Shown here: in pieces, positions 27,640 to 36,256 of the stretch
How the letters are laid out: every line of letters begins with the position of its first letter
Numbering within the stretch: position 1 is the stretch's first letter
Assembly (NCBI GenBank): GCA_021405315.1
Contig: QWIH01000031.1
Location: forward strand, 1 to 41,492
Direction: 5' to 3'
DNA length: 41,492 nt
Source: Leptolyngbya sp. PLA1
GTDB taxonomy: Bacteria; Planctomycetota; Phycisphaerae; Phycisphaerales; UBA1924
Notes under the pieces: model-generated
Seen by the model: only the letters and a program-made list of their open reading frames with translations
The model's database searches: none
What the model was told of the DNA's origin: nothing
Position numbers and translations under genes: made by a program

Positions 27640-28979
27640 CGGGCCGTCGCCGGCAGGTATCGCTCGATGGCGATCTTCAGCAGCTGCTCGCGCATCTGGG
27701 GGATGCTGGTGACGCTGGCCCGGCCGGCAAGCCGCTCGAGGTATCGAGCCTCCGCGATGCGCCGGCGCTCCCGCAGCAGTTCATCCTCGATGGGCAACTG
27801 GGCCGCGTACTCGTCGGGCGGACCGACGATCCCCGACAGGTGCAGCCAGGCCCACGACGTACCGACGTCCAGGCGCGGGGAGGTGCCGCCCGGGGTGAGT
27901 TCGCCCGCGGCCCTGTTGAGCACGGGCGACGCGAAGACCTCGCCCATCGAGGCGGGGTCGGCGATCTCGCGGACCTCGAGCCCTGCCTTGGCGGGGTCGT
28001 CGTCTCGCTTGTAGCGGTTGGCCCGGAGCGTGGCCACGTCCTCGAAGGGCGTGCCCGCGGCGAGGGCCTGTTCGATGCGCGCGACGTCCTCGGTGGCGTC
28101 TTTGGGCGTCATGATGAGCCGGAACTGGTAGCGGGGCGGATGGTGGAAGCGGTCAAAGAAGCGCCCGTTGTACGCCTGGGAGATATCGCGCGCGGTCACG
28201 TTCAGCCGCCGCTCGACCTTCTGCTGAAGTTCGAGGTAGATGAGGGCGCTCTCCTGCCTCATGCGGAGCATCTGCTCGGGAGTCAGGTCGTCCTCGGCGA
28301 GCTTTCGCTTGAAGGCCTCCTGGCTGCCCCCGGACTGGCGACGTGCCTCTTCCTGCAGGTTCTGAACCCACGCGAACAGGCCCTGCTGCTTCTCCTGAGG
28401 CAGATTGGAGAGCGCCTCCGCCCTGAGCAACTCGGGGCGGATGATCTCGTCGAGCCGGCTCACGATCTCCTTCGCCGCAAACTCCAGCCAGGCCTGGCGT
28501 CCGGCCTCCTTCGCACGGGCTGCGAGGCGCCGGCCCAGGGGCTCCTGCGTCGGCGATCCGACATCGAAGAAGGTCGATGCGAAAATCGGCTTGCCGTTGA
28601 CCTCACCGATCTTGGCATCGACCAGAACTGGGCCGCCCACAGGCGTGCCCGCCGGGCCGGTCTCCGGCGCACCCACACGGCCGCGAACGTCCGCCAGCCC
28701 GCGGGACTCTCCCACCGGCCCTGTGATCTCCACCGGCCTCTGGCTGGGAGTCTCACGCCGCTCGGCGAGGTTCACATCCAGCACGCCTCCGGGCGCGGGT
28801 TGAGCGGGCGTGGGTGTCACGGCGACCGGCGCGCCGCCTGTCCCCCCAGACGCCACGAAGTCAGCGGGAGAGAGCATGCGGCTGCCCCGGGCCTGGGGCC
28901 CGGAGTCACCGGCGCACCCGCCGATCAGGCACGCCAGCCCGGCCGCCACCACCAACGCCGCGCTCCCACCCTGTCGCAT
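27636..28979 (-). CDS. Peptidyl-prolyl isomerase-like (SurA/PrsA-type) lipoprotein
   Basis: A 447-residue lipoprotein: MRQGGSAALVVAAGLACLIGGC ends in a lipobox with Cys22, and AGGAG sits 5 nt before the ATG. After a Pro/Gly-rich linker (about 23-120), residues from 120 resemble a SurA/PrsA fold: helical segments rich in Leu/Glu, then VTARDISQAYNGRF and PRYQFRLIMTP, typical of the strand that opens a parvulin domain, followed by ARIEQALAAGTPFEDVA. The parvulin motif is degenerate, so catalysis is uncertain; chaperone activity for envelope proteins is an inference. It overlaps yraN by 4 bp. Confidence 0.78.
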   Translation of the reverse strand: MRQGGSAALVVAAGLACLIGGCAGDSGPQARGSRMLSPADFVASGGTGGAPVAVTPTPAQPAPGGVLDVNLAERRETPSQRPVEITGPVGESRGLADVRGRVGAPETGPAGTPVGGPVLVDAKIGEVNGKPIFASTFFDVGSPTQEPLGRRLAARAKEAGRQAWLEFAAKEIVSRLDEIIRPELLRAEALSNLPQEKQQGLFAWVQNLQEEARRQSGGSQEAFKRKLAEDDLTPEQMLRMRQESALIYLELQQKVERRLNVTARDISQAYNGRFFDRFHHPPRYQFRLIMTPKDATEDVARIEQALAAGTPFEDVATLRANRYKRDDDPAKAGLEVREIADPASMGEVFASPVLNRAAGELTPGGTSPRLDVGTSWAWLHLSGIVGPPDEYAAQLPIEDELLRERRRIAEARYLERLAGRASVTSIPQMREQLLKIAIERYLPATAR

Positions 28980-29029
28980 AGTCGCTCCTGTGTTCGTCGA
29001 TCCGTGCCGAAAGGGCACCCCCGACGACC

Positions 29030-29035
29030 TACACT
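29030..29035 (+). promoter_or_regulatory. -10-like element upstream of the DUF1844 gene
   Basis: TACACT lies 44 nt before the ATG at 29080. It is within the 100-bp divergent region shared with the lipoprotein gene. No clear -35. Confidence 0.35.
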
Positions 29036-29079
29036 GTCATTCACCTCGCCCGGCCCCTGGCTGGGACACGGAGTGGCCC

Positions 29080-29577
29080 ATGCCCGACGCCGACGCTCCC
29101 AAGATTATCGTCGATTCCGACTGGAAGTCGCAAGCCCAGCAGGAGAAGGAGAAACTGTCGCAGCAGGCCGCCCAGAAGCAGGCCGAGGCAGCAGAGGCGC
29201 AGGGGCCCGTCGGCTTCGAGGACCTGGTGGGCTGGCTGGGCACGCAGGCGCTCATGTACCTTGGCTACTTCCCCGACCCGCAGACCGGGCAGGCGGTGGT
29301 CTCCCTCGAGTACGCCAAGCTGTACATCGACATGCTGGGCGTCGTCGAGTCGAAGACGACCGGCAACCTTTCCCAGAAGGAAAAGGAGGGCCTGACGAAG
29401 ACTCTGAGCCAACTCCGGTCGGAGTTCGTCGAGGTTTCCAAGGCTGTTGCGAAGGCCGTGCAGGAAGGTCGCATCAAGCCCATGGCCAGGGGCGGGGCGC
29501 CCGGTGGCGTCGCAACCGCGAGCCCGATGCCAGGCCAGTCGCCCGGCCCGATGCCGGGCGGGCTCACCATGCCCTGA
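29080..29577 (+). CDS. DUF1844 domain-containing protein
   Basis: A 165-residue cytoplasmic protein. The ATG at 29080 has GGAG 8 nt upstream. An N-terminal Gln/Ala/Glu/Lys-rich coiled-coil-like stretch (about 22-45) precedes the DUF1844 core: FEDLVGWLGTQALMYLGYFP, the DPQTGQ turn, then LEYAKLYIDMLGVVESKTTG. The C-terminal 30 residues are Gly/Pro/Met-rich and likely disordered. The family's function is unknown. It lies 52 bp upstream of sdhC on the same strand. Confidence 0.88.
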   Translation: MPDADAPKIIVDSDWKSQAQQEKEKLSQQAAQKQAEAAEAQGPVGFEDLVGWLGTQALMYLGYFPDPQTGQAVVSLEYAKLYIDMLGVVESKTTGNLSQKEKEGLTKTLSQLRSEFVEVSKAVAKAVQEGRIKPMARGGAPGGVATASPMPGQSPGPMPGGLTMP

Positions 29578-29629
29578 GCCCCGCCGCTCGCTCCCCCCGC
29601 TCGCAACCAACTCTCCAGGAACCTGTCTC

Positions 29630-30472
29630 GTGACGACCGCCCAAACTCAGATCCAGCAGGGCCCTCTCGACCGAAACCATTTTCTCCTACGACGCCTGCA
29701 CTCGCTGACCGGCGTGATCCCCATCGGCGTCTTCCTGCTGTTTCACCTCACCACCAACGCATCCGTGGTGTGGGGCATGCTCGACAGCCGCGAGGGCGAG
29801 GCGCTCCGCGAGAGGGGCGTCCGGACGTTCCAGAACGAAGTCGACTTCATCCACAGCACGCCCTTCCTGTTCCTGGTCGAGATCTTCGGCCTCTGGCTCC
29901 CCATCGCGTTCCACTCGATCCTGGGCCTCTATTACGCGAAGACCGGCAAGGGCAACACGGGCTCCTACGGCTGGGCTGCCAATCGCCGCTATTCCCTCCA
30001 GCGTCTCAGCGGCTATGTCGGCGTCCTCTTCCTCTTCTACCACGTCGCCACCCTCCGCTGGCACTGGACGTTCCTCATGCCCGGCGGGGTCGCGTGGGAC
30101 GGCGAGCGCGCCGCCTCCACGCTCGCCCTTGTGCTCCGCGGTGCCTCCGACGCCGCGCTCGAGACGGGGGCGTCGTACACGATCGGCGGGGTGGTCGTCT
30201 CGCTCTTCTACATGCTGGGCGTGAGCCTGCTGGTCTTTCACTTCGCGAACGGGCTCTGGACCGCCGCCATCACCTGGGGCCTCACCATCTCCCAGAAGGC
30301 TCAGCAGCGCTGGGGCGTCATCTGCGCCGGCCTGGGCGTGGCCCTCATGGCCCTGGCATGGTCCTCGCTCATCGGGTTCATGACGCTCGACCCGAAGGCC
30401 GCTGCCGCCGTCGAACGTGCTCACTCCGGTCACAAGGCCCCGGCGATGCAACTCGGCGAATCCAAGCACTGA
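29630..30472 (+). CDS. sdhC: Succinate dehydrogenase cytochrome b558 subunit
   Basis: A 280-residue membrane anchor of complex II that carries heme and passes electrons to quinone. The GTG start at 29630 is preceded by AGGAA. Five hydrophobic helices are seen. Candidate heme-ligand His residues lie in RRLHSLTGVIPIG and LLFHLTTN, FHSILGLYY, YHVATLRWHW and LLVFHFANGLW. It is of the single-subunit diheme type as in Bacillus and Wolinella, consistent with no sdhD in the cluster. It is the first of sdhC-sdhA-sdhB. Confidence 0.93.
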   Translation: MTTAQTQIQQGPLDRNHFLLRRLHSLTGVIPIGVFLLFHLTTNASVVWGMLDSREGEALRERGVRTFQNEVDFIHSTPFLFLVEIFGLWLPIAFHSILGLYYAKTGKGNTGSYGWAANRRYSLQRLSGYVGVLFLFYHVATLRWHWTFLMPGGVAWDGERAASTLALVLRGASDAALETGASYTIGGVVVSLFYMLGVSLLVFHFANGLWTAAITWGLTISQKAQQRWGVICAGLGVALMALAWSSLIGFMTLDPKAAAAVERAHSGHKAPAMQLGESKH

Positions 30473-30523
30473 ACTTCCCCCGCGTCCCGTCCAGCGGACG
30501 ACGCCCTTTCAGAGGCTGCAACC

Positions 30524-32494
30524 ATGTCGGAACTCAGAGTCATCGTCGTCGGCGGGGGCCTCGCGGGCCTCGCGGCGGCCGTCCGGATCGCGGAGGCCGG
30601 CCTCCCGGTCGACCTCTTCTCCGTCGTCCCCGTCAAGCGCTCGCACAGCGTCTGCGCCCAGGGCGGCATCAACGCGTGCAACGAGGTCGCCCGGCAGCAG
30701 GGCTACAGCGAGTACGAGCACTTCGACGAGACGATCTACGGCGGGGACTTCCTCGCCGACCAGCACCCTGTCCTCGAAATGGCCAACTGGGCCCCGCGGA
30801 TCATCGACCTCCTCGACCGCATGGGCGTCCCCTTCAACCGTACGTCGGAAGGCTACCGCGACCTGCGCCTCTTCGGCGGATCGCTCTTCAAGCGCACCCA
30901 CTTCGCCGGCGCCACCACCGGGCAGCAGCTCATCTACGCGCTGGACGAGCAGGTCCGGCGCTACGAGTCCGAAGGCAAGGTCACCAAGTACGAGTTCTGG
31001 GAGTTTCTGTCCCCCGTCCTCCACGACGGGCGGTGCGTGGGCATCGTCGCTCAGGACATGCGCACCATGCAGACCCGCGCCTTCCGGGCGGACGCGGTGG
31101 TCATGGCCACCGGCGGGTGCGGGCTGGTCTTCGGCAAGTCCACCAACTCGATCATCTGCAACGGCGCCGCCGCCGCCCGGTGCTTCCGCGCCGGCGCGCA
31201 CTACGGCAATCCGGAGATGATCCAGGTTCACCCCACCGCCATCCCCGGCGCCGACAAGCTTCGCCTGATGTCCGAGTCCGCGCGTGGAGAAGGCGGGCGG
31301 GTCTGGGTCCCGCGCCGCCGGGGCGACACGCGCCCGCCGCGAGACATCCCCGAGGCCGACCGCTTCTACTTCCTCGAAGAGAAGTACCCGGCCTACGGCA
31401 ACATCGTGCCCCGCGACATCGCCACGCGGGAGATCTTCGATATCTGCGTCAACCAGGGGATGGGAGTCTCCGGCGAGAACCAGGTCTATCTCGACCTGAC
31501 CCACAAGGACCCTGACTACCTCACGCGGAAGCTCGGTGGCATTCTCGAGATCTATGAGAAGTTCGTCGGCGAGGACCCCCGCTACACGCCCATGAAGATC
31601 TTCCCCGCGGTCCACTACAGCATGGGCGGGCTGTGGACCTCCTACACCCCCGGCTCGTACGCGCCTGGCACGCCCCGCACCAAGCACAAGTCCGGCTCCG
31701 CCGCGCCCATCGACTCGGCCATCGGACAGGGAATGCAGCCGGGCGCCCTCAACAACGCCATGACCAACATCCCGGGCCTGTACGCCTTCGGTGAGGTCAA
31801 CTTCGCCTACCACGGCGCCAACCGTCTGGGCGCGAACGCCCTGCTCTCCTGCATCTTCGACGGGCTGTTCTGCGGGGTCTCGGTGGTGAACTATGTCCGC
31901 TCCGAGGGCGTCTCCTCCAAGCCCGCCTCCGGCATGCAACCCGGGGCCTTCGACGCCGCCGCCGAGGCCCAGGTGAAGTCCGGCGCCGCGCTCCTCGCCA
32001 CCGCCACCGATGCGCCGGGCGACAAGGCGACCAATCCCTACGTCATCGGGAAGGAACTCGGCGACGAGATGACGGCGGCGTGCACCGTGGTGCGCACCGA
32101 GGCCCGGCTGAAACAGTGCCTGACGAAGCTCGCCGAACTGAAGGACCGCTACGCCAAGGTGCAACTCAGCGACGGCGCGGGCTGGTCCAACCAGTCGTTC
32201 GGCTATGCACGGGCGGTCGGCGATATGCTCGCCATCGCGGAGGCCATCGCGAAGGGCGCGGACGTCCGCAGGGAAAGCCGCGGCGCGCACTACCGCACCG
32301 ACTTCCCCGACCGCAACGACGCGGAGTTCATGAAGACGACGCTCGCCTCGTACGACCCCGCCACGGGGTCCAGCTCCATCTCACTGGTCCCGATCGACGC
32401 CTCGCTCATCGTGCCCACCGCCCGGACCTACGGCAAGAAGGACGCGGCGGCCGGGAAGGCCGACGCCAAGCCCCAGCCCGCCGGCGCCATCTGA
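30524..32494 (+). CDS. sdhA: Succinate dehydrogenase flavoprotein subunit
   Basis: A 656-residue flavoprotein that oxidises succinate to fumarate. The N-terminal FAD-binding motif VVGGGLAGLAAAV is at 8-20, and HSVCAQGGIN holds the His that attaches FAD covalently in this family. HPTAIPG and SESARGEGGRVW are active-site segments with the catalytic Arg. FGEVNFAYHGANRLGANALL is the second FAD-binding region. The C-terminal 30 residues are Lys/Ala/Pro-rich. AGAGG lies before the ATG, 51 bp after sdhC. Confidence 0.97.
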   Translation: MSELRVIVVGGGLAGLAAAVRIAEAGLPVDLFSVVPVKRSHSVCAQGGINACNEVARQQGYSEYEHFDETIYGGDFLADQHPVLEMANWAPRIIDLLDRMGVPFNRTSEGYRDLRLFGGSLFKRTHFAGATTGQQLIYALDEQVRRYESEGKVTKYEFWEFLSPVLHDGRCVGIVAQDMRTMQTRAFRADAVVMATGGCGLVFGKSTNSIICNGAAAARCFRAGAHYGNPEMIQVHPTAIPGADKLRLMSESARGEGGRVWVPRRRGDTRPPRDIPEADRFYFLEEKYPAYGNIVPRDIATREIFDICVNQGMGVSGENQVYLDLTHKDPDYLTRKLGGILEIYEKFVGEDPRYTPMKIFPAVHYSMGGLWTSYTPGSYAPGTPRTKHKSGSAAPIDSAIGQGMQPGALNNAMTNIPGLYAFGEVNFAYHGANRLGANALLSCIFDGLFCGVSVVNYVRSEGVSSKPASGMQPGAFDAAAEAQVKSGAALLATATDAPGDKATNPYVIGKELGDEMTAACTVVRTEARLKQCLTKLAELKDRYAKVQLSDGAGWSNQSFGYARAVGDMLAIAEAIAKGADVRRESRGAHYRTDFPDRNDAEFMKTTLASYDPATGSSSISLVPIDASLIVPTARTYGKKDAAAGKADAKPQPAGAI

Positions 32495-32528
32495 ACCCAA
32501 CACCCGCCCCGCCCGAAGGACTCGCCCC

Positions 32529-33359
32529 ATGACCACGACCGACCACGCCGCCAGAGCCGCCGCCCGGCGCAGCGCCAAGCCAGGACGCAAGGTCCTCATC
32601 CGCGTGAAGCGCTGCGAAGGGCCCGGGAAGCCCAGCCGCTTCGAGACCTTTGCCGTCACCATCGAGCGCGGCGCGAACATCATCTCTTGCCTTCAGCAGA
32701 TCGCGGCCAACCCGGTCACGGTCGAGGGCACACGCACCACGCCCGTGGTCTGGGACAGCGGCTGCCTCGAAGAGGTCTGCGGGGCCTGCACCATGGTCAT
32801 CAACGGCAAGGCGCGCCAGTCCTGCTCCTGCCTCATCGACGAGTACGCCCCCGCCGAGGGCGATGTCATCACCCTCGAGCCCATGAGCAAGTTCCCCGTC
32901 GTCCGCGACCTGTGGGTCGACCGCTCCCGCATGTTCCACAACCTCAAGCGCCTCCGCGCGTGGGTGCCCATCGACGGCACGTACTCCCTCGGCGCCGGAC
33001 CCCGCGAGTCTTCCGACGCGCAGGAGTCCCGCTACAAGCTCTCCACCTGCATGACCTGCGGCTGCTGCCTGGAGGCGTGCCCTCAGTTCCTCCTCGCCGA
33101 AACCCCGGCATCCTGGGACACCTCTTTCGTGGGGGCCCAGGCCATCGGACAGGCCCTCCTCTTCAACTCTCATCCCACCGGCGCCCAGCTCAAGAACGAG
33201 CGGCTCGAGGTGCTCATGGGGCCGGGCGGGGTCAGCGACTGCGGCAACGCCCAGAACTGCGTCAAGGTCTGCCCCAAGGAGATCCCGCTCACCGAGGCCA
33301 TCGCCGCCATCGGCAGGGCCGCGACCATCCGGGGGTTCACCCGCTTCTTCACCTCCTGA
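32529..33359 (+). CDS. sdhB: Succinate dehydrogenase iron-sulfur subunit
   Basis: A 276-residue electron-transfer subunit. The [2Fe-2S] ligands are Cys79, Cys84, Cys87 and Cys99 in CLEEVCGACTMVINGKARQ and beyond. The [4Fe-4S] ligands are Cys174, Cys177, Cys180 and Cys184 in CMTCGCCLEACP, and the [3Fe-4S] ligands Cys238, Cys244 and Cys248 in CGNAQNCVKVCP. A basic, Ala/Arg-rich N-terminal extension of about 20 residues precedes the ferredoxin domain. It has AAGGA upstream and lies 34 bp after sdhA. Confidence 0.97.
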   Translation: MTTTDHAARAAARRSAKPGRKVLIRVKRCEGPGKPSRFETFAVTIERGANIISCLQQIAANPVTVEGTRTTPVVWDSGCLEEVCGACTMVINGKARQSCSCLIDEYAPAEGDVITLEPMSKFPVVRDLWVDRSRMFHNLKRLRAWVPIDGTYSLGAGPRESSDAQESRYKLSTCMTCGCCLEACPQFLLAETPASWDTSFVGAQAIGQALLFNSHPTGAQLKNERLEVLMGPGGVSDCGNAQNCVKVCPKEIPLTEAIAAIGRAATIRGFTRFFTS

Positions 33360-33360
33360 C

Positions 33361-33385
33361 GGCGCCGGTTGTCGGACCCGGCGCC
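33361..33385 (+). terminator. GC-rich hairpin after sdhB
   Basis: GGCGCCGG / CCGGCGCC, an 8-bp stem with a 9-nt loop directly after the sdhB stop. There is no T tract, so it is a probable 3'-end structure more than a classical terminator. Confidence 0.45.
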
Positions 33386-33462
33386 ACCCACACGCCCCGC
33401 ACCATCGGCGCGGGCGTCCGGTCACCCGCCCGCACCCGTTCAGCCCCGCTCCCCCGGGGCCG

Positions 33463-35025
33463 ATGCTCGGACCCATGACGACCCCGCGTGGCGACCGCAG
33501 CGTTCCCGGACCACTCAACGCCCTCTCCAGCCGCGAGCCCTGGCCCGAGGCTCTGCCCCGGCAGGCCACGCTCCGCACAAGCGCCGCGGCTCTCGAAGCC
33601 CTCGCCGGCGCCGCCGAGCTCACGGGCCGCCTCTGCCGCCTCGCCGGTCTTGAGGTCGATCCCAGCCTCGCGGCGGATTCCATCGCCCGCTGGCACGACT
33701 CGCAGGAGTGGCCCGAGCGACCCATCCGGATCGGGCTGGTGGACCCCGCCGCGTGGTCGCGAAGCGTGGCGAGTGCCAACGGCGTCGTGCCCACCCAGTG
33801 CTACGAAGTGCCCGCGGCCCAGGCGGAGCACGCGTTGCACACACTCCGCATGGACGTCCTGATCACCCCCGACGGTCAGGGCGGGTTCGTCTTCCGCACT
33901 CCCGAACTCCCGGATCACGAGGCCGCGTGGTATGACTGGGGCCTCCCCAGGCCCATCTCATACCCCTCGCTGTTCCCCACGCGGCTGGATGCGGCCAACA
34001 TCACCCTGTCCCCTTCGCCCGCGGGTGAGGACCCGACGCTGATGCGCCTGCTTGCCGAGACCCTGGGCACGCTCTCCCGTCACCAGGCCCGGCTGGACCT
34101 CACCGACCGGCTGCTGGGCCGCCGCCCCATGGAGCTCAACCCCGCCGGCTGCAACTCGCTGCGTCAGTACTCCCCCACCAGCGACATCATGGGCCGCCTC
34201 GCGGCTCATCTGACGGCCCACCTCGCGGACTTCCGCACCGGCGCCACGCCGACGTCCGGCGAGCGTGCCGCGGCCCGCGTCGTGGGCGCCTGGGCCGCCG
34301 CGTGGCCCGGGAGCATCGACGACGCGACCCGTCGGGCCTCGATGGAAGCCGCCGCCCGCGTCTGCGCCGACGAGGCCGAGACGATGATGCGACTCGCCGC
34401 TGTCCGGTTTGGCTGCCTCGACGATGACCTGGGTCTGGAAGCCCTTCAGCGTGCGCTCCGGCTCATGCAGCCGGATCGCGTGGTGCTTCAGAGTGACCCC
34501 GCGGCGTTCCTCGCCGCCGAGCTCGCGGCCGGCGAGCCCGGCCCCTGGACGATCGGTCGACTCGCCGTCGGCGTCGCGCTCATGTGCGCCACGACGCCGG
34601 CCGAGCAGTGCTCGTACTTCCGCGACGACCTCGCGGATGACCTCGCGCACAGCCCGATCCTGGTCGGGCGCGATCAGGACCAGTTGCTCCTGCGCCGCGT
34701 GCTGGCGATGGCCACCAGCGCCGCGCTGGCGTCAAACCTCGCCGCCGCCTCGGACTCCACGGCCTCCGGACCACGGACCCGCCGCAGGCGCGCCGCGAGC
34801 GCACAAGCAGAGCAGCCCGTCCCCGCGCCCCGCAAGGCCCGCCAACCGAAGGTGAAGGCGACCGAGGCCGCCCAGCCGCGTGCGAAGCCCCGCAAGGCCA
34901 AGCCCGCCGCAGAATCAGCCCGAGTCGACGACGCCACCGGCACCGCGAGTGGCAACGCCGCCACTCTCCCCACGGGAGCTCATCCCGCGACGGGAACGCG
35001 GAGACCCCGCCGCAAGGCCGCCTGA
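33463..35025 (+). CDS. 520-aa protein of unknown function with basic C-terminal tail
   Basis: I recognise no family. Residues 1-30 are Pro/Arg-rich. Residues 30-410 look like a folded, mostly helical soluble domain, with IRIGLVDPAAWSRSVASANG, WYDWGLPRPISYPSLFP, MRLLAETLGTLSRHQARLD and a helical repeat-like part with RRASMEAAARVCADEAETMM. The last 100 residues are Lys/Arg/Pro/Ala-rich (APRKARQPKVKA, KPRKAKPAAE, GTRRPRRKAA), resembling histone-H1-like or nucleic-acid-binding tails. There is no signal peptide. Starts at 33463 or 33475 are both possible, and neither has a good Shine-Dalgarno. It lies about 100 bp after sdhB and is convergent with the gene at 35032. Confidence 0.78.
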   Translation: MLGPMTTPRGDRSVPGPLNALSSREPWPEALPRQATLRTSAAALEALAGAAELTGRLCRLAGLEVDPSLAADSIARWHDSQEWPERPIRIGLVDPAAWSRSVASANGVVPTQCYEVPAAQAEHALHTLRMDVLITPDGQGGFVFRTPELPDHEAAWYDWGLPRPISYPSLFPTRLDAANITLSPSPAGEDPTLMRLLAETLGTLSRHQARLDLTDRLLGRRPMELNPAGCNSLRQYSPTSDIMGRLAAHLTAHLADFRTGATPTSGERAAARVVGAWAAAWPGSIDDATRRASMEAAARVCADEAETMMRLAAVRFGCLDDDLGLEALQRALRLMQPDRVVLQSDPAAFLAAELAAGEPGPWTIGRLAVGVALMCATTPAEQCSYFRDDLADDLAHSPILVGRDQDQLLLRRVLAMATSAALASNLAAASDSTASGPRTRRRRAASAQAEQPVPAPRKARQPKVKATEAAQPRAKPRKAKPAAESARVDDATGTASGNAATLPTGAHPATGTRRPRRKAA

Positions 35026-35031
35026 AAAGCG

Positions 35032-35322
35032 TCAGCCCGCGATGTCGATGTGCGGAGCGGGAGCGCCGTGCTCGGCCCGCCCGTGGGCGTCATAGCCGCG
35101 CTGGCGGTCGTCGTGCGACTCCTCTTGTTCGTTGCTGGCCAGGCGCCGCACGGCCTCCGACGGCTCGACGCCCTCGGCCCCGACGATCAGTTCGTCGGCC
35201 TCCGGCGCCCGGGCTTTGCCCCGTGCCGGCGCGGGCTTCTCGCTCTTGCGGACGATCTGCGCGCGCTCCGCGGAAGACGCCCCCGCGACCGACGCGCCGA
35301 GATTCGTTCCCACGATCGGCAT
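35032..35322 (-). CDS. Small hypothetical protein (96 aa)
   Basis: MPIVGTNLGASVAGASSAER is followed by a Lys/Ala/Arg stretch, then PEADELIVGAEGVEPSEAVR, and a hydrophilic His/Asp-rich end (HDDRQRGYDAHGRAEHG). It is probably disordered and cytoplasmic. Its reading frame fits the gap between two real genes with only 6 bp to the convergent stop. No strong Shine-Dalgarno is seen. The coding status is probable but not certain. Confidence 0.55.
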   Translation of the reverse strand: MPIVGTNLGASVAGASSAERAQIVRKSEKPAPARGKARAPEADELIVGAEGVEPSEAVRRLASNEQEESHDDRQRGYDAHGRAEHGAPAPHIDIAG

Positions 35323-35423
35323 GCCGGAGCATCGGCCCGAGGGTCTTCGGGGCTTGAAGTTGCGGGCGGGTCACCTCTCCGACCGGGGTTACCGGCCCCG
35401 GAAGGCCGCGCCGACCGCCCCCC

Positions 35424-36209
35424 CTAGGCCCCGAGAATGTTGGCCCCGCAGTCGACGTAGATCGTTTCGCCCGTGACCCCCGACGCGAGGTTGCTCAGGA
35501 GGTAGACCGCGGTCTTGCCCACGTCCGCGCCCTCCACGTTTCGACGCAGCGGCGCCCGCTCCGCCACGCCGGCCTCGAGCTTGTCTGTGCCGGCCACCGC
35601 GGACGACGCCAGCGTGCGCAGATAGCCGCCGCTGATCTGGTTCACACGGATTCCGTCCGCGCCGAGTTCGCTCGCCAGATAGCGGCTGGTGCACTCGAGC
35701 GCCGCCTTCGCCACCCCCATCACGTTGTACCCCAGCACCACCTTCTCGGCGCCGTAGTACGACATCCCGATGATCGACCCGCCCCCCGACCGCTTCATGA
35801 GCGGCTGGGCGCGCCTGGCCATGCCGAGCAGCGTGAACGCCGAGATGTCAATCGCGGACAGATACTGCTGCCTCGTCGTCGTGATGAACTTCCCCGGCTG
35901 CAGGATGTCGCGGTCGGCGAACGCGATCGAGTGCACCAGGAAGTCCATCCGATCGAAGGACTCCGCGTACTTCTGGAACGCGGCGTCAAGCTGCTCGTCG
36001 CTCGCTGCGTCCAGCGGCGTCAGCCACGGATCCGTGACGCCCAGCTCACCCAGTGAGCGCTTCACGCGGTGCGCATTGCGGTCGCCCGGCAGGTGCGTGA
36101 AGGCGCACCGCCCCCCGTGCTCCATAATCGCCTTGGCGATGTGCCACGCGTAGGAGCGTTCGTTCGCGACGCCGACGATCAGACCCGTCTTGCCTTCGAG
36201 CAGTCCCAT
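35424..36209 (-). CDS. fabI: Enoyl-[acyl-carrier-protein] reductase [NADH]
   Basis: A 261-residue SDR enzyme catalysing the last reduction of each fatty-acid elongation cycle. KTGLIVGVANERSYAWHIAK is the FabI-type NADH site. HSIAFADR near 93-100 is conserved, and the catalytic pair is Tyr161 and Lys168 in YNVMGVAK (Y-X6-K), with YYGAEKVV just before. IRVNQISGGYLRTLASSA is the substrate-loop region. AAGGAG lies 6 nt before the ATG. It is the last gene of a likely purQ / zinc-ribbon protein / fabI group. Confidence 0.96.
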   Translation of the reverse strand: MGLLEGKTGLIVGVANERSYAWHIAKAIMEHGGRCAFTHLPGDRNAHRVKRSLGELGVTDPWLTPLDAASDEQLDAAFQKYAESFDRMDFLVHSIAFADRDILQPGKFITTTRQQYLSAIDISAFTLLGMARRAQPLMKRSGGGSIIGMSYYGAEKVVLGYNVMGVAKAALECTSRYLASELGADGIRVNQISGGYLRTLASSAVAGTDKLEAGVAERAPLRRNVEGADVGKTAVYLLSNLASGVTGETIYVDCGANILGA

Positions 36210-36256
36210 GCAGGGCTCCTTCCGCCGCATGGTACGCGACAGACCGCCGCCGGCGC

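Noticed and set aside
30509..32290. 593-codon minus-strand open frame antisense to sdhA
   Set aside because: Shadow of sdhA: the opposite strand encodes a complete flavoprotein with all motifs.
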